DNA of 8,457 bases from JALZAA01 sp035316025 (GCA_035316025.1 DATFXL010000063.1:1-8457); one strand, 5' to 3'. Counted from the stretch's first letter, positions 1 to 6,446 are shown. Notes: generated from the letters alone by a model not told the origin. Numbers and translations: made by a program.

Positions 1-182
1 CGAGGACATCCGGTATTAGCACCGGTTTCCCGGTGTTATCCCGGTCTTCGGGGCAGGTTGCTCACGTGTTACTCACCCGTTCGCCACTTTCCACCCGGGC
101 AAGCCCGGGCTTCTCGTTCGACTTGCATGTGTGAAGCGCGCCGCCAGCGTTCGTCCTGAGCCAGGATCAAACTCTCCATCGA
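1..182 (-). rRNA. rrs: 16S ribosomal RNA, 5' end (partial)
   Basis: Read on the minus strand, this is the 5' end of the small-subunit rRNA gene. It has the universal AGAGTTTGATCCTGGCTCAG site, then the GACGAACGCTGGCGG and ACATGCAAGTCGAACG blocks, GGCGAACGGGTGAGTAACACGTG, and the start of the V2 region with GGGATAACACCGGGAAACCG and GCTAATACCGGATG. The gene runs off the left edge, so only about 180 of roughly 1,500 nt are present. I placed the mature 5' end near 180-182 by counting back from GAGTTTGAT using E. coli numbering; it may be off by a few bases. The V1 hairpin (94-109, six G-C pairs closing a 4-nt loop) is ordinary helix 6. The sequence is actinobacterial in character and resembles Acidimicrobiia from memory, which is a weak placement. 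Confidence 0.97.
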
Positions 183-193
183 GACCTCGGCCG

Positions 194-205
194 CGCCCGA
201 AGGCG
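194..205 (-). repeat. Short UUCG-tetraloop hairpin next to the 16S 5' end
   Basis: On the minus strand CGCC-TTCG-GGCG forms a 4-bp stem closed by a C(UUCG)G tetraloop, one of the most stable RNA loops known. It lies about 12 nt upstream of the inferred 16S 5' end, where leader RNA is normally trimmed. Its short stem and GC-rich setting mean it could be incidental. Confidence 0.4.
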
Positions 206-222
206 AGCCGCAGATCCTGGAT

Positions 223-255
223 GGTCGTCGGAGTGCCACTGGCGATCCGACGACC
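223..255 (-). repeat. Perfect 10-bp inverted repeat upstream of 16S
   Basis: GGTCGTCGGA (223-232) and TCCGACGACC (246-255) are perfectly complementary around a 13-nt loop. The loop contains GCCAGTGGC, itself nearly palindromic. A 7-base direct repeat ATCCAGG (minus strand, 254-260 and 216-222) lies at both edges of the hairpin. This is the most stable local stem in the leader, about 40-75 nt before mature 16S. It could be a folding or processing element. It is not followed by a U run and so is not a typical terminator. Confidence 0.65.
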
Positions 256-325
256 TGGATTTGCTGGAATTGCTAGGTGACGTCCCTGTTCGCATCCCGA
301 AGGACGCGACCACGGACGCCGCACT

Positions 326-359
326 GGCTTTTGACCATCACTGTTCCGTTTTCAAGGAG
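326..359 (-). promoter_or_regulatory. BoxA-like conserved 16S leader element
   Basis: On the minus strand this reads CTTGAAAACGGAACAG followed by a short gap and GGTCAAAAGCC. It resembles the TTGAGAACTCAACAGTGTG-type element that I recall from actinobacterial rRNA leaders (the boxA region in mycobacteria), where Nus factors bind nascent RNA and suppress Rho-dependent termination. The position, about 150 nt upstream of mature 16S and downstream of the promoter, fits. The assignment rests on remembered consensus and not on an alignment. Confidence 0.45.
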
Positions 360-420
360 CCGCGGCCCGACTCGGCAGCCGACGAAGCCAGCCCGGAATC
401 GGGCGGACACCCACTCCACG

Positions 421-440
421 TGCCGCGTGGTGGTGCGGCA
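421..440 (-). repeat. Inverted repeat in the rRNA leader (hairpin)
   Basis: TGCCGC and GCGGCA (421-426 and 435-440) form a perfect 6-bp stem with an 8-nt loop. It may sit inside a larger arm formed by 404-410 pairing with 445-451, giving a two-tier hairpin. No U run follows, and the role is unknown. It is part of the leader's overall structure. Confidence 0.5.
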
Positions 441-465
441 ACGAGCGTCCGTGTCAAGCACTCGA

Positions 466-485
466 GCCGGACCCGAGAGTCCGGC
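466..485 (-). repeat. Inverted repeat early in the rRNA leader (hairpin)
   Basis: The seven-base arms GCCGGAC and GTCCGGC (466-472 and 479-485) are perfectly complementary around a 6-nt loop. In the transcript this hairpin begins about 8 nt after the predicted start. It is not followed by a U run, so it does not look like an intrinsic terminator. A stem upstream of a boxA-like element resembles the boxB-boxA layout of rRNA antitermination leaders, but that role is inferred. Confidence 0.55.
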
Positions 486-498
486 GAGCGGACCCAAC

Positions 499-527
499 AC
501 CTTATGGGCGGATCCGTAGTTAGTCAA
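499..527 (-). promoter_or_regulatory. rRNA operon promoter (sigma-70-like -35/-10)
   Basis: On the minus strand a -35 hexamer TTGACT (522-527) and a -10 hexamer TAAGGT (499-504) are separated by exactly 17 bp. Each differs from consensus by one or two positions, which is strong for such GC-rich DNA. Transcription would start near 492-494 and give a leader of about 310 nt before 16S. The -35 lies only 46 nt beyond the tyrS stop codon. The bases just upstream of the -35 are GC-rich, so no A/T-rich UP element is visible. A further promoter in the leader cannot be excluded: a perfect TTGACA at 452-457 has no -10 at proper spacing. Confidence 0.8.
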
Positions 528-572
528 ACGGCTTCCCGCCCCTCGGCGTTCCGGCTCCGACGAGATTTCTCT

Positions 573-1799
573 TCAGCCGGCCCGGATCCGCCGCCACCGC
601 CGCCGGCCCAGGCGCAGGAAGCGCCCGTCCACGTCCGCCGGGGCCACTTCCACTGACGGGTCCGTCACCCGCTCGTCGCCCAGGTAGACGCCCCCCTCGG
701 TGATCTTGCGCCGCCCCTCGCGGTTCGAACCCACGAGCCCGGCGAGGGCGAGGAGGCGCCCGACCTCGATCCGGCCGTCCCGCAGCTCCGCGGGCGAGAG
801 CACGAACTCCTCGACGTCGCGGGGGGCGGCGTGGTCTCGGTAGACCCGGTCGAACTCGGCCTCGGCCCGGGCGCCGGCGCCGTCGCCGTGGTACAGGTCG
901 ACGATGGTCCGGGCGAGGAGCCGCTTGAGTTCCCCGCGATCAGCGCCCTCGGTGGCCTCCAGCTCGCCGAGCGTCTCGGCCACGCGGTCGGGATGCCACC
1001 CGGTGGCGAGCTCCACGTACTCGGGCATGGCGTCGTCGGGGATCCGCATGAGCTTGCCGAACTGTGCTTCGGGCGCCTCGGTGACGCCGACGAAGTTGTC
1101 GAGGGACTTGGTCATCTTCTGGCTGCCGTCGAGCCCGACGAGGAGCGGCATGGTCAGCACGACTTGCGGCGGCTGGCCCTCGTGCTCCTGCAGGCCGCGG
1201 GCGGCGAGCAGGTTGAAGAGCTGATCGGTCCCGCCGAGCTCCACGTCGGCCCGGACCATCACGGAGTCCCAGCCCTGCAGCAACGGGTACAACAGCTCCA
1301 TCACCGAGATGGGAGTGCCGGCCGCGTACCGCTTAGCGAAGTCGTCGCGCTCGAGCATCCGCGCGACCGTCGATCGCGCCGTGAGGCGCAGCACGTCGTC
1401 GATGCCCATCTCGCCCAGCCACTCCGAGTTGTGGCGGATCTCGAGACGGTCGGGTGACAGAATGCGCTGCGCCTGCTCGAAGTAGGTGGCGGCGTTCGTG
1501 TCCGCGTCTGCCTTCGACAGCGCGGGGCGCGTCGCCGAGCGGCCGGACGGGTCACCGAGCTGCGCCGTGAAGTCGCCGACGATGAGGACGGCCGTGTGGC
1601 CGAGGTCCTGGAACCGGCGCAGCTTGCGGAGCACCACCGCGTGGCCGATGTGGATGTCGGGCCGGCTCGGGTCGAGCCCGAGCTTCACACGGAGCGACCG
1701 TCCCGAGGCGAGCCGGCGGCTCAGCTCGTCCTCGGTGATGCAGTCGACGCTGCCTGCGCGCAGGACGCGCAGCTGCTCGTCGACGTCCCTCGCGGCCAT
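573..1799 (-). CDS. tyrS: Tyrosyl-tRNA synthetase, TyrZ (KMSKS) type
   Basis: A class I aminoacyl-tRNA synthetase that activates tyrosine with ATP and charges tRNA-Tyr in the cytoplasm. The 408-residue length fits the family. The Rossmann catalytic domain shows HIGH at residues 50-53, GDFTAQLGDPSGRS at 75-88, the tyrosine-pocket residues Tyr171, Gln175 and Asp178, GGTDQ at 189-193, and a KMSKS-loop variant KMTKS at 228-232. An S4 RNA-binding domain occupies about residues 345-402 (GRLLALAGLVGSNREGRRKI). The PDIHIGH and KMTKS motifs place it with TyrZ-type enzymes and not the KFGKS/KFGKT type of E. coli and M. tuberculosis TyrS. The first possible start, ATG, lies 11 nt after the mpg stop. A weak GGGAAG ribosome-binding sequence sits farther upstream than usual. 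No T-box or separate promoter is visible, so it is probably co-transcribed with mpg and the arg genes. Confidence 0.97.
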   Translation of the reverse strand: MAARDVDEQLRVLRAGSVDCITEDELSRRLASGRSLRVKLGLDPSRPDIHIGHAVVLRKLRRFQDLGHTAVLIVGDFTAQLGDPSGRSATRPALSKADADTNAATYFEQAQRILSPDRLEIRHNSEWLGEMGIDDVLRLTARSTVARMLERDDFAKRYAAGTPISVMELLYPLLQGWDSVMVRADVELGGTDQLFNLLAARGLQEHEGQPPQVVLTMPLLVGLDGSQKMTKSLDNFVGVTEAPEAQFGKLMRIPDDAMPEYVELATGWHPDRVAETLGELEATEGADRGELKRLLARTIVDLYHGDGAGARAEAEFDRVYRDHAAPRDVEEFVLSPAELRDGRIEVGRLLALAGLVGSNREGRRKITEGGVYLGDERVTDPSVEVAPADVDGRFLRLGRRRWRRIRAG

Positions 1800-1810
1800 G
1801 GTTTCGAACG

Positions 1811-2437
1811 CTACTTCCCGCCCGCCGGGCGGCCGGGGCTGACGTTCGGGTCGTCCCTGACGAACCAGCGCCAGCGATGCTCGTCACCCTGTCCCGGACT
1901 CAACCCGACCCGGCTCGAGATGCTCGGGTCGGGCGGCGGCGGCACGCCGTCGTCGAGCACGCGCAGGGGCCCGCGGACGAGGTCGACGCCGTTCTGTGCG
2001 CCTGTGATCGCGAGCGATTGCGTCAGCCGCGCCGGCCCTGACGCCAGGTCGCGGTCCCGGCGCGCGACGGACCGGCGGGCTCGCATCACGTCGATGCCCT
2101 CGACGGGCGCGCCGCCCCGCAACAGCACCGCGCTCGCCCATCCCCGGTGCCCGCAGACCACGTTGGCGCACCAGTGCATGCCGTACGTGAAGTACACGTA
2201 CAGATGTCCTGGCGGGCCGAACATCACACGGTTGCGGGGCGTCTCACCTCGGTACGCGTGGCTCCCAGGGTCCTCATCGCCCGCGTACGCCTCGACCTCG
2301 ACGAGCCGGACCGCGACGCGCGGGAAATCCGGCTGGTCGGCGACGAGCAGCTTGTTCAGCAGGTCGGGCGCGAGGTCGCGCGAGTCGCGCGCGTAGAACG
2401 ATCGGGGCAGGGACCGCCCCGGGCGCGTCCTGCTCAC
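1811..2437 (-). CDS. mpg: 3-methyladenine DNA glycosylase (AAG/MPG family)
   Basis: A base-excision-repair enzyme that removes alkylated purines such as 3-methyladenine by cleaving the N-glycosidic bond. The 208 residues match the bacterial AAG family. Family landmarks are LVEVEAYAG at 45-53, DPGSHAYRGETPRN at 56-69 and FGPPGHLYVYFTYGMH at 73-88. Glu49, Tyr51 and His60 correspond by spacing to human AAG Glu125 (catalytic), Tyr127 and His136. A GPARLTQSLAI segment follows. The GTG start at 2437 forms a GTGA overlap with the argH stop, which suggests translational coupling, and the family alignment starts soon after (SFYARDSRDLAPDLL). A frame running farther upstream is only an argH shadow. In M. 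tuberculosis mpg (Rv1688) is also next to tyrS (Rv1689), so this is conserved order and not a random insertion. Confidence 0.95.
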   Translation of the reverse strand: MSRTRPGRSLPRSFYARDSRDLAPDLLNKLLVADQPDFPRVAVRLVEVEAYAGDEDPGSHAYRGETPRNRVMFGPPGHLYVYFTYGMHWCANVVCGHRGWASAVLLRGGAPVEGIDVMRARRSVARRDRDLASGPARLTQSLAITGAQNGVDLVRGPLRVLDDGVPPPPDPSISSRVGLSPGQGDEHRWRWFVRDDPNVSPGRPAGGK

Positions 2438-3834
2438 GCGTGCTCGAGCCAGGTGTGCTGCTCCTCGAGACGGGTGCGGGCGGCCGCCAGCTGATGACGC
2501 ACGGGCTCGGGCCCCGCCCCGCCCGGTGTGGTCCGCCGGCGGACCGCCTCCCCCGGCTCGAGCAGCGCCAATGCCTCGGGTCCGAGGCGAGGATCGGTCA
2601 TCACGAGCTCCTCCAGGGCGATGCCGCGCTCGACCGCCTGGCGCACGAGCGAGCCCACGGCCGCGTGCGCGTCGCGGAACGGCACCCCGCCGCGCACGAG
2701 CAGCTCCGCGAGGTCCGTGGCGGCGGTGGCGGCGGTGTCGGCGGCGGCCTGCATCCGCGTAGTGTCGAACTCGGCGCTGTCGAGCAGGCCGGTGAGGGCA
2801 CGCAGCGCGCCGGTGCAAGTGTCGAGCGCGTCGAAGAGCGGTTCTTTGTCGCCTTGGAGGTCGCGGTTGTACGCGAGCGGCAGACCCTTCAACGTCGCGA
2901 GCACCCCGGTGAGGTCGCCGATCAGTCTCCCGGCTCCACCGCGGGCCAGCTCGGCGATGTCCGGGTTCTTCTTCTGCGGCAGCATCGACGAACCCGTGCT
3001 GTACGCGTCGGCGAGGTGGACGAACCCGAACTCTTGGCTCGACCACAGCACGATCTCCTCGCCCAGACGCGACAGATGCGTCTGGGTCAACGCGGCGACG
3101 AACAGCGCTTCGGCGACGAAGTCGCGATCGGACACCGCATCGAGCGAGTTCTCGAACCGACCGGCGAAGCCGAGGTCGCGCGCGACCGAGTCGGGATCGA
3201 GGGGGAGGCTCGACCCGGCCAGCGCGCCCGCGCCCAACGGGGACACGTCCGCTCGCTCGAGAGCGTCGTGCCACCGGTCGACGTCGCGCGCGAACGCCCA
3301 GAAGTGGGCGAGGAGATGGTGGGCGAGGAGGACGGGCTGGGCTCGCTGGAGGTGCGTGTAGCCGGGAAGGTAGGCCTCGCCGGCTTCCCTCGCCCGGCGG
3401 ACGAGCACTTCTTGCAGCTCGTGCACGGCCAGCGCCACGGTGTGTCCCCCGCGTCGGAGGAACAGACGGAGGTCGAGCGCGACCTGGTCGTTGCGACTGC
3501 GGCCGGTGTGCAGCTTCGCTCCCGCGGCACCGGCGAGCTCCGTGACGCGCCGCTCGACGGCGGTGTGGATGTCCTCGTCGGTCGGGGCGAACATGAACGT
3601 GCCTTCGCCGAGCTCCTCGGCAACGGTTTCGAGCGCGGTCGTGACGGCGTCGGCCTCCTCGTCCGTGAGCAAGCCGACCCGGGCGAGCATTGCGACGTGG
3701 GCACGGGAGCCGGCGATGTCGTCGGCGGCAAGACGGCGGTCGAACGCCAGGCTGCCCGTGAACGCGAGCAGGTCGTCGGCGGGGCTGTCGGCGAAGCGCC
3801 CGTGCCACAACGGCCGGGCGTCGCGTGCGCTCAT
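2434..3834 (-). CDS. argH: Argininosuccinate lyase
   Basis: Catalyses the last arginine-biosynthesis step, splitting argininosuccinate into arginine and fumarate; the family works as a homotetramer in the cytoplasm. With the ATG at 3834 it is 466 residues, normal for ArgH. Visible motifs are TGRSRNDQ at 110-117, GYTHLQRAQP at 158-167 (with the conserved His160) and the flexible catalytic loop GSSMLPQKKNPD at 281-292. The loop has Met-Leu where the fumarate-lyase signature normally has x-Met. I chose this start because GGAGGAG lies 10 nt upstream and most ArgH proteins begin close to the xxLWxGRF segment. An in-frame start at 3873 would overlap argG and add 13 residues without family support. 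The gene follows argG after 7 nt and ends in a 4-nt overlap with mpg. Confidence 0.97.
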   Translation of the reverse strand: MSARDARPLWHGRFADSPADDLLAFTGSLAFDRRLAADDIAGSRAHVAMLARVGLLTDEEADAVTTALETVAEELGEGTFMFAPTDEDIHTAVERRVTELAGAAGAKLHTGRSRNDQVALDLRLFLRRGGHTVALAVHELQEVLVRRAREAGEAYLPGYTHLQRAQPVLLAHHLLAHFWAFARDVDRWHDALERADVSPLGAGALAGSSLPLDPDSVARDLGFAGRFENSLDAVSDRDFVAEALFVAALTQTHLSRLGEEIVLWSSQEFGFVHLADAYSTGSSMLPQKKNPDIAELARGGAGRLIGDLTGVLATLKGLPLAYNRDLQGDKEPLFDALDTCTGALRALTGLLDSAEFDTTRMQAAADTAATAATDLAELLVRGGVPFRDAHAAVGSLVRQAVERGIALEELVMTDPRLGPEALALLEPGEAVRRRTTPGGAGPEPVRHQLAAARTRLEEQHTWLEHA

Positions 3835-3841
3835 TCGCCCG

Positions 3842-5050
3842 TCACTCCTCCGGGCTTCCCTGCTTGCGGGCAACCGTCTCGACGCCGAGGCCCCAGAGGC
3901 GCACGAACCCGGCGGCGTCTTCGTGCCGGAACGCGTCGTCGGTCGCGTACGTCGCCAGCTCGTAGTCGTACAGGCCGTGCTCCGCGCGGCGGCCGGCGAC
4001 GAAGCAGCGACCCGGCTCCAGTCGCAGCCGGACCTCCCCCGTCACCGGCTCCTGCGACGCGGCGACGAAGGCATCGAGCGACCGGCGCAGCGGCGAGTAC
4101 CAGAGGCCGTCGTACACGAGCTCGGCGTACCGAGGCTCGAGCCGCGCCTTCTCCCGCATGATGTCGCGTTCGAGGGTGATCGACTCGAGATCGGCGTGGG
4201 CGAGGATGAGCGCCAGCGAACCGGGACACTCGTAGATCTCGCGGCTCTTGATCCCGACCCGCCGGTTCTCGACCATGTCGATGCGACCCCAGCCGTAAGC
4301 GCCCACGGCCGCCGTCACCTGCTCGATCAGCGCCGGCAGCGGCGTGGCGGCGCCGTCCAGGCTCACGGGGATGCCGCGATCGAACCCGACCACCACCTCA
4401 CGGGGCTCGCGCGCCGCGGCCGTCGACCCGGCCGTGAGGGCGTACACCTCCTCGGGAGGCTCGACCCACGGGTCCTCGAGGACCCCGCACTCGATCGTGC
4501 GGCCCCAGAGGTTCTCGTCGACCGAGTACGGGCTGTCCTTGCGAACCCGCACCGGGATGCCGTGCTCGGCCGCGTACTCGATCGAATCCTCACGCGTCAG
4601 GCCCCAGACACGCACCGGTGCGAGGACCTCGAGATCGGGGGCGAGGGCGCGGGTCGAGACCTCGAACCGAACCTGGTCGTTCCCCTTGCCCGTGCACCCG
4701 TGCGCGACCGCGTCGGCGTGGTGCTCGCGGGCGGCCCGGACGAGATGCCGCACGATCACCGGCCGGGACAGCGCCGACACGAGCGGGTACTTCCCTTCGT
4801 ACAGGGCGTTGGCGCGCAGCGCCGGCGTGACGAACTGCTCGGCGAACTCGGCGCGTGCGTCGACGACGATCGCCTCGACGGCGCCGGCTGCCCGCGCCCG
4901 GTCTCGGATCGTGTCCCAGTCGTCGTCGACGCCCTGCCCGACGTCGACGGCGAGCGCGACGACCTCGGCGCCCCACTCCTCCCCGATCCACTTCACCGCG
5001 ACCGAGGTGTCGAGGCCACCGGAGTATGCGAGCACGACGCGCTTCGCCAT
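3842..5050 (-). CDS. argG: Argininosuccinate synthase
   Basis: Condenses citrulline and aspartate with ATP to form argininosuccinate, the penultimate step to arginine. The product is 402 residues, the common length of the bacterial short form. The N-terminal ATP pyrophosphatase loop AYSGGLDTSV lies at 8-17, the aspartate/citrulline-site block GCTGKGNDQVRFE at 118-130, and YSVDENLWGRTIECG at 175-189. I favour the ATG at 5050 because ArgG proteins typically begin within a few residues of xRVVLAYSGG, and GGGGA lies about 8 nt upstream. A GTG at 5068 would give 408 residues and a GTGA overlap with the argR stop like other junctions here, so it is a real alternative. The stop codon lies within the probable ribosome-binding site of argH. 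Confidence 0.97.
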   Translation of the reverse strand: MAKRVVLAYSGGLDTSVAVKWIGEEWGAEVVALAVDVGQGVDDDWDTIRDRARAAGAVEAIVVDARAEFAEQFVTPALRANALYEGKYPLVSALSRPVIVRHLVRAAREHHADAVAHGCTGKGNDQVRFEVSTRALAPDLEVLAPVRVWGLTREDSIEYAAEHGIPVRVRKDSPYSVDENLWGRTIECGVLEDPWVEPPEEVYALTAGSTAAAREPREVVVGFDRGIPVSLDGAATPLPALIEQVTAAVGAYGWGRIDMVENRRVGIKSREIYECPGSLALILAHADLESITLERDIMREKARLEPRYAELVYDGLWYSPLRRSLDAFVAASQEPVTGEVRLRLEPGRCFVAGRRAEHGLYDYELATYATDDAFRHEDAAGFVRLWGLGVETVARKQGSPEE

Positions 5051-5064
5051 GGGCCGGTTCCCCG

Positions 5065-5535
5065 TCACAGGCCCGCCAGCTCGGCGAGCTCGGCGGCCAC
5101 CTTCGTGCCGTCCACGCCCTCGGCGCAGATCACGAGGAGGGTGTCGTCACCGGCAACGGTTCCCAACATGTCGCGGATCCCGGAACGGTCGAGCGCGGAA
5201 GCCACCACGTGCGCCGAGCCCGGCGGCGTGCGCAGGACGACGAGGCTGCCGCTGTGCGCGACGTCGACAACGAACTCGCCCATCACTCGACGGAGATGAT
5301 CGTCGGGCGCGCTTGCCTCCTTCGCATGCTCGGGGATGGCATATGCCATCGTCCCGCCGGGGATCCGCACCTTCACCGCGCCGAGGTCCTCCAGGTCGCG
5401 GCTGACCGTCGCCTGCGTGGCGACGACCCCGTTGGCGGCGAGGAGCTCGACGAGCTGCGCCTGGCTCGACACCGCCTGCTCCTCGAGCAGGCGCGAGATT
5501 CGGTGCTGGCGCTGGGGCTTGCCGAGGGTCGCCAT
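5065..5535 (-). CDS. argR: Arginine repressor ArgR
   Basis: A transcription factor that, with arginine bound, forms hexamers and represses arg genes at ARG-box operators. The 156 residues match the family. The N-terminal winged helix-turn-helix covers about 8-60, with SQAQLVELL and the recognition helix QATVSRDL at 41-48. The C-terminal oligomerisation and arginine-binding domain carries GTVAGDDTLLVIC at 125-137, in which Asp130-Asp131 match the acidic pair that contacts arginine in E. coli ArgR. The ATG shares one base with the argF stop (TGATG). The GTG codon immediately upstream would instead give a 4-nt GTGA overlap. Lying inside the operon it presumably regulates, it is likely autoregulated, but no operator is visible in the window. 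A much longer frame upstream is an argF shadow. Confidence 0.96.
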   Translation of the reverse strand: MATLGKPQRQHRISRLLEEQAVSSQAQLVELLAANGVVATQATVSRDLEDLGAVKVRIPGGTMAYAIPEHAKEASAPDDHLRRVMGEFVVDVAHSGSLVVLRTPPGSAHVVASALDRSGIRDMLGTVAGDDTLLVICAEGVDGTKVAAELAELAGL

Positions 5536-6446
5536 CACGCTTCCCCCTCGACGAGGTCGGCGAACAAGGCACGGACGGCGTCCATGCGGTTGGCGGCCTG
5601 CTCCCAGACCAGGGAGGCGGGACCGTCGATCACGGCGGCGGACACCTCTTCGCCCCGATGCGCGGGCAGGCAGTGCAGGAACACGGCCTGCTCCCCCGCC
5701 GCCATCATCAAGTCGGCGTCGACCTTGTACCCGCGGAACGCGGCTCGCCGCGCCGCCGCCTCGTCCTCCTGGCCCATGGATGTCCACACGTCCGTGTACA
5801 CGGCGTCGGCGCCCTTGACCGCCTCGTACGGATCGATGGCGACGTCCACGGCACCGCCGAGGTTGCGGGCGCGTTCGACGACGTCGTCGTCCAGCTCGTA
5901 TCCGGGTGGCGAGGCGACGGTCAGCTCGATGCCGCACAGCGCCGAGGCGAAGGCCAGCGAGGCGGCGACGTTGTTGCCGTCGCCGACGAACACGACGCGA
6001 CGCCCGTCGAGCGAGCCCAGGTGCTCGCGCAGGGTCAGCACGTCGGCGAGCGCCTGACATGGATGCGCGCGGTCCGACAGCAGGTTCACGACGGGCACGT
6101 CGACTGCGGCCGCCATCACCTCGAGGGTGGCGTGGTCGAACACGCGAGCGGCCAGGATCGAGCAGTACGCGCCGAGCGTGCGGGTGACGTCCTCGATGCT
6201 CTCGCGCACTCCGAGACCGACTTCGTCCGGTCGGATGTAGATCGGATGCCCACCGAGGCCCACGACGGCCATCTCGGTGGAGCTGCGGGTCCGCGCCGAA
6301 GGCTTCTCGAACAGGAGCGCGACGCCGCGACCGGCGAGGAGCGCCGGCACGGTGCGGGGCTCGGCCTTCCATCGCTGGGCCCGGTCGAGGAGGGCGGCGA
6401 ACCGGTCCGGCGTCAGGGCGTCCACCTCGAGAAAGTCGGCGATCAC
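5535..6446 (-). CDS. argF: Ornithine carbamoyltransferase
   Basis: Transfers the carbamoyl group from carbamoyl phosphate to ornithine to give citrulline; it is a cytoplasmic trimer in the family. The 303 residues are normal. The carbamoyl-phosphate loop FEKPSARTRSS is at 46-56 (the S-x-R-T-R motif), HPCQ at 128-131, the ornithine-specific SMG loop in DVWTSMGQE at 219-227, and HCLPAHRGEEV at 258-268. The SMG loop separates it from aspartate and acetylornithine carbamoyltransferases. The start is GTG at 6446, overlapping the argD stop as GTGA. No better upstream start exists, and the conserved FLEVDALTPD segment begins at residue 5. The stop overlaps the argR start. Confidence 0.97.
   Translation of the reverse strand: MIADFLEVDALTPDRFAALLDRAQRWKAEPRTVPALLAGRGVALLFEKPSARTRSSTEMAVVGLGGHPIYIRPDEVGLGVRESIEDVTRTLGAYCSILAARVFDHATLEVMAAAVDVPVVNLLSDRAHPCQALADVLTLREHLGSLDGRRVVFVGDGNNVAASLAFASALCGIELTVASPPGYELDDDVVERARNLGGAVDVAIDPYEAVKGADAVYTDVWTSMGQEDEAAARRAAFRGYKVDADLMMAAGEQAVFLHCLPAHRGEEVSAAVIDGPASLVWEQAANRMDAVRALFADLVEGEA

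Larger units (their letters stand above)
183..494 (-). other. Transcribed leader of the rRNA operon (gene-free stretch)
   Basis: About 310 nt lie between the predicted rRNA promoter and the 16S 5' end. No protein gene is credible here: the short open frames carry no recognisable domain and overlap the rRNA or leader structures. The stretch is rich in perfect inverted repeats, listed separately at 466-485, 421-440, 223-255 and 194-205, and has a boxA-like element at 326-359. A longer arm may enclose the 421-440 hairpin: 445-451 can pair with 404-410, seven pairs including one G-U. Bases 391-404 can form a further 5-bp stem. This density fits an rRNA leader, which recruits antitermination factors and supplies one strand of the RNase III processing stem. 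The partner strand, downstream of 16S, is outside the window, so the processing stem cannot be verified. Confidence 0.75.

Noticed and set aside
94..109. Perfect CCCGGG...CCCGGG inverted repeat considered as a terminator
   Set aside because: It is helix 6 of the 16S V1 region, inside the mature rRNA.
452..457. Perfect minus-strand TTGACA considered as a second rRNA promoter
   Set aside because: No -10-like hexamer lies 16-18 bp downstream; the sequence there is ACCACC-like and GC-rich.
73..656. Short open frames over the 16S start and rRNA leader on both strands (for example 273-527 minus, 261-656 plus)
   Set aside because: They overlap rRNA, the promoter or leader hairpins, lack recognisable domains, and have no convincing ribosome-binding sites.
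2438..3808. Long in-frame extension of the mpg frame through argH, suggesting a fusion
   Set aside because: The extension is an out-of-frame reading of argH with no domain; the AAG family needs only the 208 residues from 2437.
3835..3873. N-terminal extension of ArgH starting at 3873
   Set aside because: It overlaps the argG end by about 30 nt, adds an Arg-rich tail without family support, and a good GGAGGAG site favours the ATG at 3834.
2440..5299. Very long plus-strand open frames (573 and 619 codons at 2440-4161 and 3440-5299) opposite argH and argG
   Set aside because: They are antisense to well-supported enzymes, arise from high third-position GC that suppresses stop codons, and their Arg/Ala/Pro-rich translations show no domain or motif.
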